A stretch of DNA of 64,000 nucleotides from the NCBI GenBank assembly GCA_045104975.1, contig JBGCCY010000168.1, forward strand, positions 1-64,000. The letters run 5' to 3'. Below the pieces are notes generated by a model, which saw nothing but the letters and a program-made list of their open reading frames with translations, had not been told where the DNA came from and made no database searches. This stretch comes from CAJQQY01 sp045104975 (lineage in GTDB: Bacteria > Bacteroidota > Bacteroidia > Chitinophagales > Saprospiraceae). Below, piece after piece: positions 44,969 through 55,324 of the stretch (positions are counted from its first letter, which is position 1; the number at the start of each line of letters is the position of its first letter). A program made the translations under genes and the position numbers.

Positions 44969-47365
44969 TTATTCTTTTAAATTATTAGCAGGATTCATCA
45001 TTGCAGCTTTTATCGTTTGAAAACTTACCGTAAATATCGTAATCATCATCGCTCCCACCCCTGCCCATAGAAATGTCCAAGCAGAAATTTCGATACGGTA
45101 ATCGTAATCTTTCAACCATTCATTCAAAAAATAATATGCAATCGGAATTGCTACAAAGCAAGAGATTAAAACCAGTTTAATAAATTCGCTGGAAAGCATT
45201 TGCCATAAATTGACGACCGATGCACCAAGTACTTTTCGAATTCCAATTTCTTTTGTTTTGCGTTCTGCGACATAGGAAGCCAAACCAAACAATCCTAAGC
45301 AGCTAATAAAAATAGCCAACAAACTAAAAATATTGGACAGTCGGCTAATGCGTTCTTCCGCCTCAAATTTTTGGGCAAAAATTTCATCTACAAATTCATA
45401 TTCAAAAGGAATCGAAGGTACTATCCGATTAATAATTGATTGGATTTTTGGTAAAGCATCATGAGCACTTGCAGCAGCTGACATTTTTATAAAGGCTATT
45501 GAAAATTTATCTTCTGTCAAAAACATGAGAGAAGGATTTGCCTTTTCATAAGGCGAACCTTTTAAAATATCTTTGGTGACTCCAAGAATAGTAAAGTTAT
45601 TTCCTCCAAAATAATTTTCGTTAAATTGAATATTTTCTCCAATAGGGTTTTCCAAACCCATCACTTCCAACGCCGACTCATTGATAATCACACCTTGAGC
45701 ATCGCTTGCCAAATCTCTAGAGAAATCTCTACCTTCAATAAATTCTAAACCAACTGCTTTTCCATATTCATGTGAAATTCGAATGGTATTAAATGAAGGG
45801 TCATTTGTTGGATTAGGGTCTTTATCTTTCCAAGTAAATCCATCATTGTTTCCTCTTGTAGTCGCAATGGAATAATTGGATGCCGCTACTTCATCGACCA
45901 CTCCTGTTTGCAATAATTCATTTCTGATGACATCATAATTTTTAACAAAATCTCTAGACATCATTGGCATCATGATAAGAGCATCTCGTTCGTATCCGAC
46001 AGGACGTTCCTTCGCATATTGAATTTGTTGATTCACAATGGTTGACCCAATTATCAAAGCTATGGAAATAGTGAATTGAAATATAACAAGACCTTTACGG
46101 GGTAATGCCGCAAATCGTCCTAACCGAAATGTTCCTTTTAAAACATCGACAGGAGCAAAAGACGATAAATAAAATGCAGGATAACTTCCCGCCAAAAGAC
46201 CTGTGATAATTATAAAACTCAAGTTACCTATCCAAAATAAAGGACTCGTCCAAAGTATAAAAAGTTCTTTTCCTGCAATTTCATTGAAGGCTGGCAAAGC
46301 AAGAACTACAATTATCAATGCACCTAAAAATGCCACTAAAGCAACTAATAAAGATTCGGCTAAAAATTGATAAATCAATTGATGTCGAAGCGAACCTACA
46401 GACTTCCTAATTCCAATTTCTTTTACTCTTTTTTCAGAACGGGCAGTACTTAAATTCATGAAATTGATACAAGCCAAAAACAATACAAATGCGCCAATGA
46501 TCCCATACAACCAAACCATTTTTAATTCATTGCTGGTAACAACTTCTCCATTTTCAAATTCAGAATATAAATGCCACTCACTCATCGGTTGGAGAAAAAC
46601 CTTTGGATTTGCTGCTTTCCATTTTTCGGAAGTATAGGGCAATGTGGCATTTTCAATATTTTTAGAAACCTCCGTAAATGTCTTGTCTTCCCTGATTTGT
46701 ACATAGTGTTGCATATTCTGGTTTTCCCAAGTTTCCGCTGAACCTCCATATATCGCATAATATAATTCAATAGGGATAACATATTCTGAATTTCCAAATT
46801 CTGAATTATTAGGAAAATTCTCGAACACTCCTGTGACTTTGATTTGAGCAAAGGTATTGAAGGTGATAATTTCTCCCAAAGGATCTTTTTTACCAAATAA
46901 TTTTCGGGATAATTTTTCGGAAAGAAAAATGGATTTCATATCTTCTAATCCTTCATGAGTTCCATATTTCATTTTAAAAGAAAGCATCTCAGATGCTTCT
47001 TTTCCCATAAAATTTCCAAGTTCTGTAAATTTATTTTTTTCCGATGCAATGATGTTTTCCTCTGCTCGCCGAACAGTAATCACATGGTCAAAATTATTTC
47101 CATAAGTAGTTTTCAAGACATGTCCTAAACCCGCAACATGTGTATTATTTGTACTTATTTCTCCTCGCCAAAGTCTATTTAATTTTACTTCGGCAATGGT
47201 TTCATAGTTTTTGAAATTTCGGTTAAAAGATAATTCATCTTGTACCCACATCCCTATCAACATCGCAACAGCCATTCCGACAGCGAGTCCGCCAATATTA
47301 ATAAGGGTATAGCCTTTGTCTTTTAAAAGTGTTCGGTAACTAATGAGGAAATTGTGTCGAAGCAT
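44969..47365 (-). CDS. ABC transporter permease, array member 7
   Basis: 798 aa. TM1 LINIGGLAVGMAVAMLIGMWVQDELSFN; coupling motifs RVKEIGIRKSVGSL near 310 and KTKEIGIRKVLGAS near 701. After the second motif it has NLWQMLSSEFIKLVLISCFVAIPIAYYFL rather than the common LLSKDFLKLV. Periplasmic domain 2 contains TTRGNNDGFTWKDKDPNPTNDPSF, Asp/Asn-rich and possibly metal- or peptide-binding (inference). Tail NPANNLKE. Its start is 19 bp from the end of member 8. Confidence 0.92.
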   Translation of the reverse strand: MLRHNFLISYRTLLKDKGYTLINIGGLAVGMAVAMLIGMWVQDELSFNRNFKNYETIAEVKLNRLWRGEISTNNTHVAGLGHVLKTTYGNNFDHVITVRRAEENIIASEKNKFTELGNFMGKEASEMLSFKMKYGTHEGLEDMKSIFLSEKLSRKLFGKKDPLGEIITFNTFAQIKVTGVFENFPNNSEFGNSEYVIPIELYYAIYGGSAETWENQNMQHYVQIREDKTFTEVSKNIENATLPYTSEKWKAANPKVFLQPMSEWHLYSEFENGEVVTSNELKMVWLYGIIGAFVLFLACINFMNLSTARSEKRVKEIGIRKSVGSLRHQLIYQFLAESLLVALVAFLGALIIVVLALPAFNEIAGKELFILWTSPLFWIGNLSFIIITGLLAGSYPAFYLSSFAPVDVLKGTFRLGRFAALPRKGLVIFQFTISIALIIGSTIVNQQIQYAKERPVGYERDALIMMPMMSRDFVKNYDVIRNELLQTGVVDEVAASNYSIATTRGNNDGFTWKDKDPNPTNDPSFNTIRISHEYGKAVGLEFIEGRDFSRDLASDAQGVIINESALEVMGLENPIGENIQFNENYFGGNNFTILGVTKDILKGSPYEKANPSLMFLTEDKFSIAFIKMSAAASAHDALPKIQSIINRIVPSIPFEYEFVDEIFAQKFEAEERISRLSNIFSLLAIFISCLGLFGLASYVAERKTKEIGIRKVLGASVVNLWQMLSSEFIKLVLISCFVAIPIAYYFLNEWLKDYDYRIEISAWTFLWAGVGAMMITIFTVSFQTIKAAMMNPANNLKE

Positions 47366-47384
47366 GATATTTTTTTTTAGGAAA

Positions 47385-49814
47385 TTATTCTTTTAAATTA
47401 TTTACAGGATTAACTCTCGCCGCTTTTACCGCTTGAAAACTCACCGTCAAAAATGCAATCGCAATCGCAATGAAACCAGCTGCTAAAAATATCCACCATT
47501 GAAATTCTATTCGATAGGCAAAATCAGTCAACCATTGATTCATTAAATACCAAGCAATTGGAATAGAAATAATTAAGGAGAGCAGGACTAATTTTAAAAA
47601 GTCCTTCGAAAGCAATCCAACCAAATTTGGAACAGATGCACCCAAGACTTTTCGGATAGCAATTTCTTTAAATCGTCTTTCAGTCGTAAAAGCAGCTAAT
47701 CCAAATAATCCCAAGCAAGCAATGAAAATACTCAAGCCTGAAAAAATGCTGAAGAGTTTACTGATTCGAGTTTCCGTTCGATAAAGTTGGTCAAAAGATT
47801 CATCCAAAAAACGATAACTAAAGGGTAATTCTGGTGCTATTTTTTTCCATGTCTTTTCTACATCAGAAATCAATGTTGGGATTTTATCAGTATTTGTTTT
47901 CAAAGAAAGATTACCCGAATAAGGATTTAACCAAAGACTCAATGCCCCAATGTCTTGTCTTAAACTTTCAAAATGAAAATCTTTTACAACACCTATTATT
48001 GTTTGAGTTGGCATTGGGTCTCCGCTTTGTGGGTCAAAGCGAGCACTACCATATACTTTTTTACCAATAGGATCTTCAAAACCTAATATGCCCGCAGCGG
48101 TTTCATTAATAATGACTGCATTGGAATCGGTAAGCATCTCAGGAGAAAAGTTTCGGCCTGCAATTAGCTCCATTCCAAAAGTTGGAAGATAAGCCTCGTC
48201 CACATTCCACATTTGAATAGAAACACAATTCCCCCCTAGGACTTCTTGACTTTTGCAAAGCGGAGAATTACTTCGATATGAAGGTACGGGTAGGTAACCC
48301 GATACAGATACTTGAGAAATTTTCGAATGATTGAGTAATTCTTTTTTTAGCGTAAATGCTCTGTCTTTAAGAGTCTCAGCATTTTCCAAAATCAAAACTT
48401 GTTCTCTGTCAAAACCTATTTTTTTATTTTGAATAAAATGAATTTGTTGATTGATGACCAGAGTTCCGACAATCAATAAAACAGCAATTAGAAATTGAAA
48501 AACGACTAAACCATTTCTCAAATTTAAGTTGCCACCTTTGTCCAAAATTTTTCCTTTTAATGTTTTGACAGGCTCAAAAGCGGAAAGGTAAAATGCAGGA
48601 TAACTTCCTGCGAGCAAACCAATTAATAATATCCCTATAATTGAAATCGCCCAAAAAACAATATTTGAAAAAGGCAATGAAAGTTGTTTGTCTGCCAAAT
48701 TATTAAAATAAGGCAAAGCAAAATATGCCATCATAATTCCAATCACAAAAGCCATCCCAGCTATCAATACCGACTCAATTAAAAACTGATGAATTAAATT
48801 ACTTCGCAAAGAACCTAGCACTTTTCGAACGCCAATTTCCTTCGCTCGAACCGAAGATCTCGCGGTGGAAAGATTCATAAAATTCACACAAGCAATCAAT
48901 AAAATAAAAAGAGCAACAATCACAAAAGTCCAAACGTATTGGATATTTCCATTGGCAGATAATTCCATCGCCAAATCAGAATTCAGATGAATATCAGTTA
49001 TTGGTTGGAAATGATATTTAATAAAAGAACCGTCTTTTTCAAAATCCTCATAAGTTGCTCCAAAAGTTTGGGTGATTTGCGGGGTGATATATTTGTCTTT
49101 GAAAAAGGGAAATATTTTCGCTTCAAATGCTGCGTCATCAGTTCCTTCTCGTAACACATAATAAGAATAAAAATTATTGCTTAACCAATCTAAACTTTGG
49201 CTTTCTTCATTGCCACTAAGTGAAACAAAAAAGTCATAATTAAAATGTGAATTATCGGGCATATCTTTAAATACACCTGTTACCGTCAAGTCATCTTGGT
49301 TATCAAAATTCAATAATTCCCCTATTGGATTATCATTGGGGAAATATTTACGCGCTATCTTTTCATTGATGACAACAGAGTTGGGTGCAACTAATGCTTG
49401 CTTTGAATTTCCACTCACCAATTGTAAACTAAAGACATCAAATAGAGTAGAGTCACAATAAATAATGTTTGATTCATTAAAACTTTGATTCCCTCTTTTA
49501 ACTAAAGAACCTCCATAGTTTCGAAACCGAACGACTGCTTCCACTTCTGGAAAATCACTTCGTAAAGAAGGTGCTACTGGAGAAGGAGAAACTGCATAAT
49601 GTTTGTGCATTCCACCGAAGTTAATTTCGTTGGTTACCCGAAAAGTACGATCTGCTTTTTCATTCCATTTATCAAAACTCAATTCATCGGTCACCCAAAG
49701 TAGAATCAATAAACAGCAAGCAATTCCGATAGACAAACCCAATAAATTAATGAGGGAATGACTTCGATTTTTAGTCAGATTTCTCCACGATAATTTGATG
49801 TAATTTTTAAACAT
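47385..49814 (-). CDS. ABC transporter permease, array member 8
   Basis: 809 aa. TM1 LINLLGLSIGIACCLLILLWVTDELSFDKWNEKADR; coupling motifs RAKEIGVRKVLGSL near 321 and RFKEIAIRKVLGAS near 713. Contains a PQSGDPMPTQT insertion in periplasmic domain 2 and a Cys pair (LCKSQEVLGGNCVS) not seen in neighbours, which could form a disulfide. Tail NPVNNLKE. The nearest relative by eye is member 6. Confidence 0.92.
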   Translation of the reverse strand: MFKNYIKLSWRNLTKNRSHSLINLLGLSIGIACCLLILLWVTDELSFDKWNEKADRTFRVTNEINFGGMHKHYAVSPSPVAPSLRSDFPEVEAVVRFRNYGGSLVKRGNQSFNESNIIYCDSTLFDVFSLQLVSGNSKQALVAPNSVVINEKIARKYFPNDNPIGELLNFDNQDDLTVTGVFKDMPDNSHFNYDFFVSLSGNEESQSLDWLSNNFYSYYVLREGTDDAAFEAKIFPFFKDKYITPQITQTFGATYEDFEKDGSFIKYHFQPITDIHLNSDLAMELSANGNIQYVWTFVIVALFILLIACVNFMNLSTARSSVRAKEIGVRKVLGSLRSNLIHQFLIESVLIAGMAFVIGIMMAYFALPYFNNLADKQLSLPFSNIVFWAISIIGILLIGLLAGSYPAFYLSAFEPVKTLKGKILDKGGNLNLRNGLVVFQFLIAVLLIVGTLVINQQIHFIQNKKIGFDREQVLILENAETLKDRAFTLKKELLNHSKISQVSVSGYLPVPSYRSNSPLCKSQEVLGGNCVSIQMWNVDEAYLPTFGMELIAGRNFSPEMLTDSNAVIINETAAGILGFEDPIGKKVYGSARFDPQSGDPMPTQTIIGVVKDFHFESLRQDIGALSLWLNPYSGNLSLKTNTDKIPTLISDVEKTWKKIAPELPFSYRFLDESFDQLYRTETRISKLFSIFSGLSIFIACLGLFGLAAFTTERRFKEIAIRKVLGASVPNLVGLLSKDFLKLVLLSLIISIPIAWYLMNQWLTDFAYRIEFQWWIFLAAGFIAIAIAFLTVSFQAVKAARVNPVNNLKE

Positions 49815-49887
49815 TTATTTTTGATTATGATTACTGTTGCTATTTACAGAAGATGGTTTTGAAGTCACCTTGTGTACAGGTTTTTTT

Positions 49888-52260
49888 TTATTCTTTTAAA
49901 TTATTCACAGGATTCACATTTGCTGCTTTAGCAGTTTGAAAACCAACGGTCAGCCAAGCAACAAATAACAATATACTTCCGGCTATCGCAAAAGACCAAA
50001 TTGACAACTCAATTCTAAAGGCAAAACTGTCTAGCCATTGTCGAGCAACGAAATAACTGATCGGCAAACCAATTGCCAATGCCACTAAAACCATTTTGAT
50101 AAAATCGGAAGACAATAAACTAATGATGGAAAATACACTTGCACCGAGTACTTTTCGAATTGAAATTTCTTTCATTCGTCGTTGTGCGGTAAATGCAGCT
50201 AGACCAAATAATCCAAGACATGAAATTAAAATGGCCATCAAGGCAAAATATTTCGAAAGGGTTGCAACTCGATGCTCTGCGGCATAAAGCGCTTGATAAT
50301 TTTCGTCCAAAAATTTATATTCGAAAGGTAATTCTGTATTGAATTTTTTATAGACCGTTTCTAATTGAGCTAAAGTTTCTTGTTCTTTTCCTGCTTGAAT
50401 CTTCACTAAAATATTATCTCCATAATTTCCTAAACGAAGCACACATGGTTTGATTTTTTCATAAAGAGATTCAAAATGAAAATCTTTAACCACTCCAATT
50501 ATTTCTCGATCACGCCGATTGCGTTGCACTTTTTTACCAATTGGGTTTTCCATTCCCATTGCTTTGATGGCTGCTTCGTTGAAAATGTATTTCCCTACAT
50601 CATTTCCAAATTCTGTTGAAAATCCTCTTCCTTCTTTGATTTCCAATCCAAGTGTTTCGACAATATCAACTCCTGCAATCATCACACTAAATCGAATTGG
50701 GTTGTCTAAATTTTCTCCTTCAAAATGAATCCCTGAAGTGTAACCATAATCATCCATCATGTCTCCATCAATCGTAGAAGCATTCACCACACTAGAAATA
50801 TTTTTCACCTCTGATAAAAAAGTAGTCATCTGTGTTTGCGCTTTGAGGGAACCTTCTTTTTGAATAACGACGATGTTATCTTTTTCGTAGCCAAGGTTTT
50901 TAGATTGGATAAATTGAATTTGTTGAAAGACAACCATGACTGCTACAATCAAAATTAAGGACATCGTAAACTGGAAAACGACTAATCCTTTTCGAGCCCA
51001 AATTTCGCCAAATGATTGATTGAGTTTTCCTTTTAAAATATTAACAGGTTTGAATCCTGAAAGATAAAGTGCTGGATAACTTCCTGCAATAATTCCTGTC
51101 CCAAGAGTTATCGCTAGGATTGATAACAATACATTTACATTCAAAATTAAACTTAATTCTTTGCCAGTAATTTCATTGAATTGAGGTAAAATAAAATTAA
51201 CGAAAAGTAACGCTGTCAAAACTGAAATAGATGTAATCAAAATTGATTCGCTCAAATATTGAGCAATGAGTGTTTTGCGATCTGCACCAATCGTTTTTTT
51301 CACCCCCACTTCTTTCATCCTTCGAGTTGCTTTTGCAGTCGATAGATTCATAAAGTTGATGCAGGCAATTAGCAAAATAAAAAATGCAATCAAAGAAAAT
51401 AACCTCACATAAAGAATCCGGCCACCAACTAAAACACCATTCTCATATTTCCCAAAAAGATACCTGTCTGCATATTTCTGAGTGAACAAAGTTCCTTCAG
51501 GATTATCTGTTTTTTGAGCAAGAAAATTTTGAATTTTCTGATCAAAATTCAAGATATTGGTTCCTTCCTTTAAAACCACAAACGTGTAGGGTTCGCTATT
51601 TCCCCAATCCATAATTTCAGGTTTCATATCAAAATACCGAGGGTAGAAAAATAAAAGATCAAATTGCATCGTCGATTCCTTCGGGCAATTTTTCGCAATA
51701 CCTGTGATCAAATATTCACCATCTAAGGTCTCTTCATTTCTCTGCCAATCGATGGTTTTACCAATTAAATTTTCAGTTGTATTAAATAATTTCAAGGCAA
51801 GGCTTTCAGAAAGTACAACAGAATTTTTATCTTTTAGAACGTCATCTTTATTTCCATGCAACAATGGAAAAGTAAACACATCGAAGAACCCCTCACTTAC
51901 AAATTGGTCGTTGGCTTTAAAACTATTTTCACCCGTTGAGATAATTCCAGTTCCACCCAATGGAATAACAGAAGCTGATAGTTCGACTTCAGGCAATTCA
52001 TCTTTTAATGCTTTTGCCAAAAGTCCTTGCGTCCATTCCCAAGTCAAAATATCATTATCGTTGATTTTAATATTTTGTAAAACCTGATGAAGGTCACCAC
52101 TATTTTTATGAAATTGATCTACTCCTTTTTCACTCATCACCCACAAATAAATCAACATCGTACAAGCCAATCCTGTAGATAAACCAATTAGATTAATCAA
52201 AAAAGTTCCTTTGTCTTTTTTGATATTTCGGAAGGCAATTTTTAGGTTGTGTTTAAGCAT
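49888..52260 (-). CDS. ABC transporter permease, array member 9
   Basis: 790 aa; member of the GLSTGLACT subgroup. TM1 LINLIGLSTGLACTMLIYLWVMSEKGVDQFHKN; coupling motifs RMKEVGVKKTIGAD near 312 and RMKEISIRKVLGAS near 694. Periplasmic domain 1 has ENLIGKTIDWQRNEETLDGEYLITGIAKNCPKESTMQFDLLF, close to members 4 and 12. Tail NPVNNLKE. The 73 bp upstream contain a vestige of another permease 3' end, so a gene has probably been lost here. Confidence 0.92.
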   Translation of the reverse strand: MLKHNLKIAFRNIKKDKGTFLINLIGLSTGLACTMLIYLWVMSEKGVDQFHKNSGDLHQVLQNIKINDNDILTWEWTQGLLAKALKDELPEVELSASVIPLGGTGIISTGENSFKANDQFVSEGFFDVFTFPLLHGNKDDVLKDKNSVVLSESLALKLFNTTENLIGKTIDWQRNEETLDGEYLITGIAKNCPKESTMQFDLLFFYPRYFDMKPEIMDWGNSEPYTFVVLKEGTNILNFDQKIQNFLAQKTDNPEGTLFTQKYADRYLFGKYENGVLVGGRILYVRLFSLIAFFILLIACINFMNLSTAKATRRMKEVGVKKTIGADRKTLIAQYLSESILITSISVLTALLFVNFILPQFNEITGKELSLILNVNVLLSILAITLGTGIIAGSYPALYLSGFKPVNILKGKLNQSFGEIWARKGLVVFQFTMSLILIVAVMVVFQQIQFIQSKNLGYEKDNIVVIQKEGSLKAQTQMTTFLSEVKNISSVVNASTIDGDMMDDYGYTSGIHFEGENLDNPIRFSVMIAGVDIVETLGLEIKEGRGFSTEFGNDVGKYIFNEAAIKAMGMENPIGKKVQRNRRDREIIGVVKDFHFESLYEKIKPCVLRLGNYGDNILVKIQAGKEQETLAQLETVYKKFNTELPFEYKFLDENYQALYAAEHRVATLSKYFALMAILISCLGLFGLAAFTAQRRMKEISIRKVLGASVFSIISLLSSDFIKMVLVALAIGLPISYFVARQWLDSFAFRIELSIWSFAIAGSILLFVAWLTVGFQTAKAANVNPVNNLKE

Positions 52261-52284
52261 AATGTCTTGATTATGGATTTAAGA

Positions 52285-52323
52285 TTATGGATTATTCACA
52301 GGATTAATTCTCGTCACTTTCAT
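52285..52323 (-). pseudogene. Remnant of a deleted permease 3' end
   Basis: Thirteen minus-strand codons read MKVTRINPVNNP-stop, matching the final residues of array permeases (MKAARVNPVNNLKE in members 10 and 11). Even the DNA, ATTCACAGGATTAA, is the same as in the intact 3' ends. No permease body is attached. It sits between member 9 and the small 101-aa gene, so an entire permease or its 3' part seems to have been deleted. Confidence 0.65.
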
Positions 52324-52333
52324 TTTTTTTAAA

Positions 52334-52639
52334 TTATCTTCCTATTACAGCCTCCAACATCAATTGCCTTTGTCGCTCCCAATCTGATGTTTTAACAAAG
52401 GTCAAGGGTACATATTTATCATTTGGAATACCAATGTTATAAACCATCCATTCTTTTTTGTAATCGTCGACTAAATTGCGAATGCATTCAATTCGATTCT
52501 CTTCGGAAGATTTACAATCATCCCATTCGTAGATTTCTACTCGAAATTGAATTTTCTGTTTTTGACCATTTACTGTCATTTCAATATCGATATCTTGGCG
52601 GCCAGATAAATGGGGAATTGGTATTGATAATTGGATCAT
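52334..52639 (-). CDS. 101-aa protein of unknown function inside the permease array
   Basis: 101 aa, soluble, no signal peptide: begins MIQLSIPIPHLSGRQDIDIEMTVNG, then KQKIQFRVEIYEWDDCKSSEENR, a Cys pair (Cys43 and Cys52 region), and ends SDWERQRQLMLEAVIGR. Predicted to be beta strands followed by helix. It begins 12 bp after the stop of member 10, so it is cotranscribed with the permeases. Not recognised as a regulator or transporter part. Codon use resembles its neighbours. Confidence 0.7.
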   Translation of the reverse strand: MIQLSIPIPHLSGRQDIDIEMTVNGQKQKIQFRVEIYEWDDCKSSEENRIECIRNLVDDYKKEWMVYNIGIPNDKYVPLTFVKTSDWERQRQLMLEAVIGR

Positions 52640-52651
52640 AATTTAATTTTT

Positions 52652-55018
52652 TTATTCTTTTAAATTATTTACAGGGTCAACTCTCGCAGCTTTCATCGTT
52701 TGCAAACTAACTGTCAGCCATGCAATTGCAAGCGTCAGTAAACCTGCTAAAACGAAAAACCAAATCGACAATTCAATGCTAAACGCAAAATCATTCAACC
52801 AACTCTTGGCAACAAAATAACTAATAGGGATTCCAATAAAAATAGCCATTACAACCATTTTGGTAAAATCCAAGGTGAGCAAACGAATAATAGAAAATGG
52901 ATTAGCACCTAACACTTTTCGAATCGAAATTTCTTTGATTCGTCGCTGAGCGGTAAATGCTGCCAAACCAAAAAGTCCAAGGCATGAAATCATAATGGCA
53001 AAACCTGCGAAGTATTTTGACAAAGTGGAAACTCGTTTTTCTGCCTGATATAGTTCTTGGTAATCGGTATCTAAAAACTGATATTCGAAAGGAAGATTTG
53101 GGTGGTTTTTTTTATACAAATTTTCTAATTGAGTCAAGGCCAATTGCTCTTCTCCAGATTTTATTTTCACCATAATCTTATCCGCATCATTTTTATGAAT
53201 TAAGCGAAAAAAGAACGGTTGAATACTTTCATACAAAGATTCGAAGTGAAAATCTTTAGCCACTCCTACGATTTCAAAATCATCTCCCCAAAGGTTAAAT
53301 GTTTTTCCAACAGGATTTTCTAATCCCATTAATTTGATTCCAGCTTCGTTGAAAATAATTTTCTTATTCTCATTATTAAATTTTTTATCAAAACTTCTTC
53401 CTGCAATCATTTCAACATCCATCATCTCCATCATATCAAAATTGATTCGAACATAATGAAACACAGGATCAGAATTAGGGTCTTTGCCTTCCCAATTAAA
53501 TGAACCATTCGTATCGTTCACATCATTGACAAAACCGCCCTCCATACTCGAAGCATTAATGATACTCGGAATCTTTTTTACTTCAGAAATAAAAACATCT
53601 TGGCTGACTGATTCATTATTCTTGAATTGAAATTGAACTACGTTATCTTTATTGAATCCTAATTTTTTATTTTGAATAAATTCAATTTGTTTATAAACAA
53701 CGACTACCGAAACAATCAAAATAAGAGACACCGCAAATTGAAAAACAACCAATCCTTTTCTTGCCCAAAGTTCACCCCAAGAGTTTTTTATGTTGCCTTT
53801 AAAAATTGTTGCAGGTTTAAATCCTGATAAATAAAAGGCAGGATAACTTCCTGAAATAAATCCAGTCACTAAGGTAATTCCAAGAATAGATGCTAATGCT
53901 GAAGCTGTAATATCGATCGATAACTCCTTGCCCGTAATTAAATTAAAGCTAGGAAGGAAAGTATAAATTAATCCAAATGCTATGAACAATGAGAAAAAAC
54001 TCAAAATCATTGACTCACTTAAATATTGAAATATCAAAGTTTGGCGATCAGCTCCAATGGTTTTTTTAACTCCAACTTCTTTGAATTTTTTAGTGGCATT
54101 CGCCGTAGAAAGATTCATGAAATTAATGCAAGCGATCAGTAGAATAAAAAAAGCAATCAAAGAAAATAGTCGAACATAAGTAATTCTTCCTCCTGTGATT
54201 TTGCCCTCTTTATATTCACCTTGAAGATACCCATCAGTAAATTGTTGTGCCCATAAAATATCGTCAGCACTCTCATTTTTGGTCTTAAAAAAATGGGCGA
54301 CCTTATTGTTGAAATCATTTAATTCAACATCTTTGTGAAGAAGAACATAAGTCTCTGCGAGATAATTATTCCAAATGATATCCTTATTCAGTCTCTCTAC
54401 ATAAAGATCCATCGAAAGCAAGTAATCAAATTGAAGGGTAGAATTTTTAGGTATATCTTTAAAGATTCCAGAAATAGAAACTTCCATTTTTCTACTACCT
54501 GACTCATACGTTATTATTTTCCCTATTACATTTTCTGTCGTTGAAAAAAACTTCTTCGCCAAGCTTTCCGAAATAATGACTCCATTTCTATTGGGGAAAA
54601 TTTGATCCTTATTTCCCTCAAGCATTTCAAATGAAAAAAGTTGGAAAAAATTATCTGTTACAAAACGCCCCGTTGCACTTAAGTAAATATCATTGGAGGA
54701 TAATCCATTTGAAATAAAAGATTTAGTTGAACTCGCTCCGTGTTTTACATCAGGCAACTCATCTTCCAATGCTTTTCCTAAAAGTGGAGGTAATACTTTC
54801 TCTGTAGAAATCCGTCCATTCTCATCATAGTTGGCAAAAACTCTAAAAAGCTGTTCATCATTTTTATGAAATTTGTCAACACTCTTTTCGTCATTGACCC
54901 ACATAAGAATCATGATCGCACAAGCTAACCCTGTGGACAAGCCAATCAAATTAATCAAAAAAGTACTCTTGTCTTTTTTGAAATTCCGAAACGCAATTTT
55001 TAGGTTATGTTGAAACAT
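52652..55018 (-). CDS. ABC transporter permease, array member 10
   Basis: 788 aa, very close to member 11 of identical length. TM1 LINLIGLSTGLACAIMILMWVNDEKSVDKFHKND; coupling motifs KFKEVGVKKTIGAD near 309 and RIKEISIRKVLGAN near 691, followed by PFSIIRLLTLDFTKMV. It heads a sub-operon of its own: the 306 bp upstream contain the sigma-54-like promoter and the paired dyads. Differences from member 11 concentrate in the periplasmic domains (for example GGFVNDVNDTNGSFNWEGKDPNSDP against GSFVDQTASTDGDFDWEGIDPER), consistent with change of ligand after duplication. Confidence 0.93.
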   Translation of the reverse strand: MFQHNLKIAFRNFKKDKSTFLINLIGLSTGLACAIMILMWVNDEKSVDKFHKNDEQLFRVFANYDENGRISTEKVLPPLLGKALEDELPDVKHGASSTKSFISNGLSSNDIYLSATGRFVTDNFFQLFSFEMLEGNKDQIFPNRNGVIISESLAKKFFSTTENVIGKIITYESGSRKMEVSISGIFKDIPKNSTLQFDYLLSMDLYVERLNKDIIWNNYLAETYVLLHKDVELNDFNNKVAHFFKTKNESADDILWAQQFTDGYLQGEYKEGKITGGRITYVRLFSLIAFFILLIACINFMNLSTANATKKFKEVGVKKTIGADRQTLIFQYLSESMILSFFSLFIAFGLIYTFLPSFNLITGKELSIDITASALASILGITLVTGFISGSYPAFYLSGFKPATIFKGNIKNSWGELWARKGLVVFQFAVSLILIVSVVVVYKQIEFIQNKKLGFNKDNVVQFQFKNNESVSQDVFISEVKKIPSIINASSMEGGFVNDVNDTNGSFNWEGKDPNSDPVFHYVRINFDMMEMMDVEMIAGRSFDKKFNNENKKIIFNEAGIKLMGLENPVGKTFNLWGDDFEIVGVAKDFHFESLYESIQPFFFRLIHKNDADKIMVKIKSGEEQLALTQLENLYKKNHPNLPFEYQFLDTDYQELYQAEKRVSTLSKYFAGFAIMISCLGLFGLAAFTAQRRIKEISIRKVLGANPFSIIRLLTLDFTKMVVMAIFIGIPISYFVAKSWLNDFAFSIELSIWFFVLAGLLTLAIAWLTVSLQTMKAARVDPVNNLKE

Positions 55019-55076
55019 GAGTTTAATCTTTTAATGGAACTGTTTGTCTTCAGAATAGAATCACCCTAATAAAGAA

Positions 55077-55092
55077 CCAATGGGTGTGCCAA
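55077..55092 (-). promoter_or_regulatory. Sigma-54-like promoter upstream of permease 10
   Basis: Minus strand TTGGCACACCCATTGG has the TGGCAC -24 element and, 10 bases on, a GG at -12 (TTGG where the consensus is TTGC). Start would be near 55065, 47 nt before the ATG. Identical layout at 59428-59443. Confidence 0.5.
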
Positions 55093-55155
55093 CATCTTAA
55101 GTTCCTAATAATCAATGTTTTACACAACTAAAAAAAGCATGATTATGCTTTTACT

Positions 55156-55190
55156 GTCCATATATGGACAGTAGTTGTTCAGATATGGAC
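55156..55190 (-). promoter_or_regulatory. Paired 14-bp dyads (putative activator sites) upstream of permease 10
   Basis: GTCCATATATGGAC at 55156-55169 is a perfect palindrome (20 bp with flanks, 55153-55172). After 7 bp comes GTTCAGATATGGAC at 55177-55190, an imperfect copy. Centres are 21 bp apart, two helical turns. The pair starts 64 bp upstream of the -24 element. Confidence 0.7.
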
Positions 55191-55324
55191 GTAGGGAAAA
55201 TGAAGTATTTTAGCAGCGTTGATTTAAGGGTTAGAACAGTTGGTGTGAATGAATGAAAATCCTAGTTACTTAATCTATGATTGCTCTCAATCGTGTAGCC
55301 CATATCTAAAATTTTTAAGCATTC

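Noticed and set aside
51704..52087. 127-codon plus-strand ORF
   Set aside because: It is antisense to permease 9; many permeases show comparable plus-strand ORFs in the same relative position, a result of the coding-strand composition.
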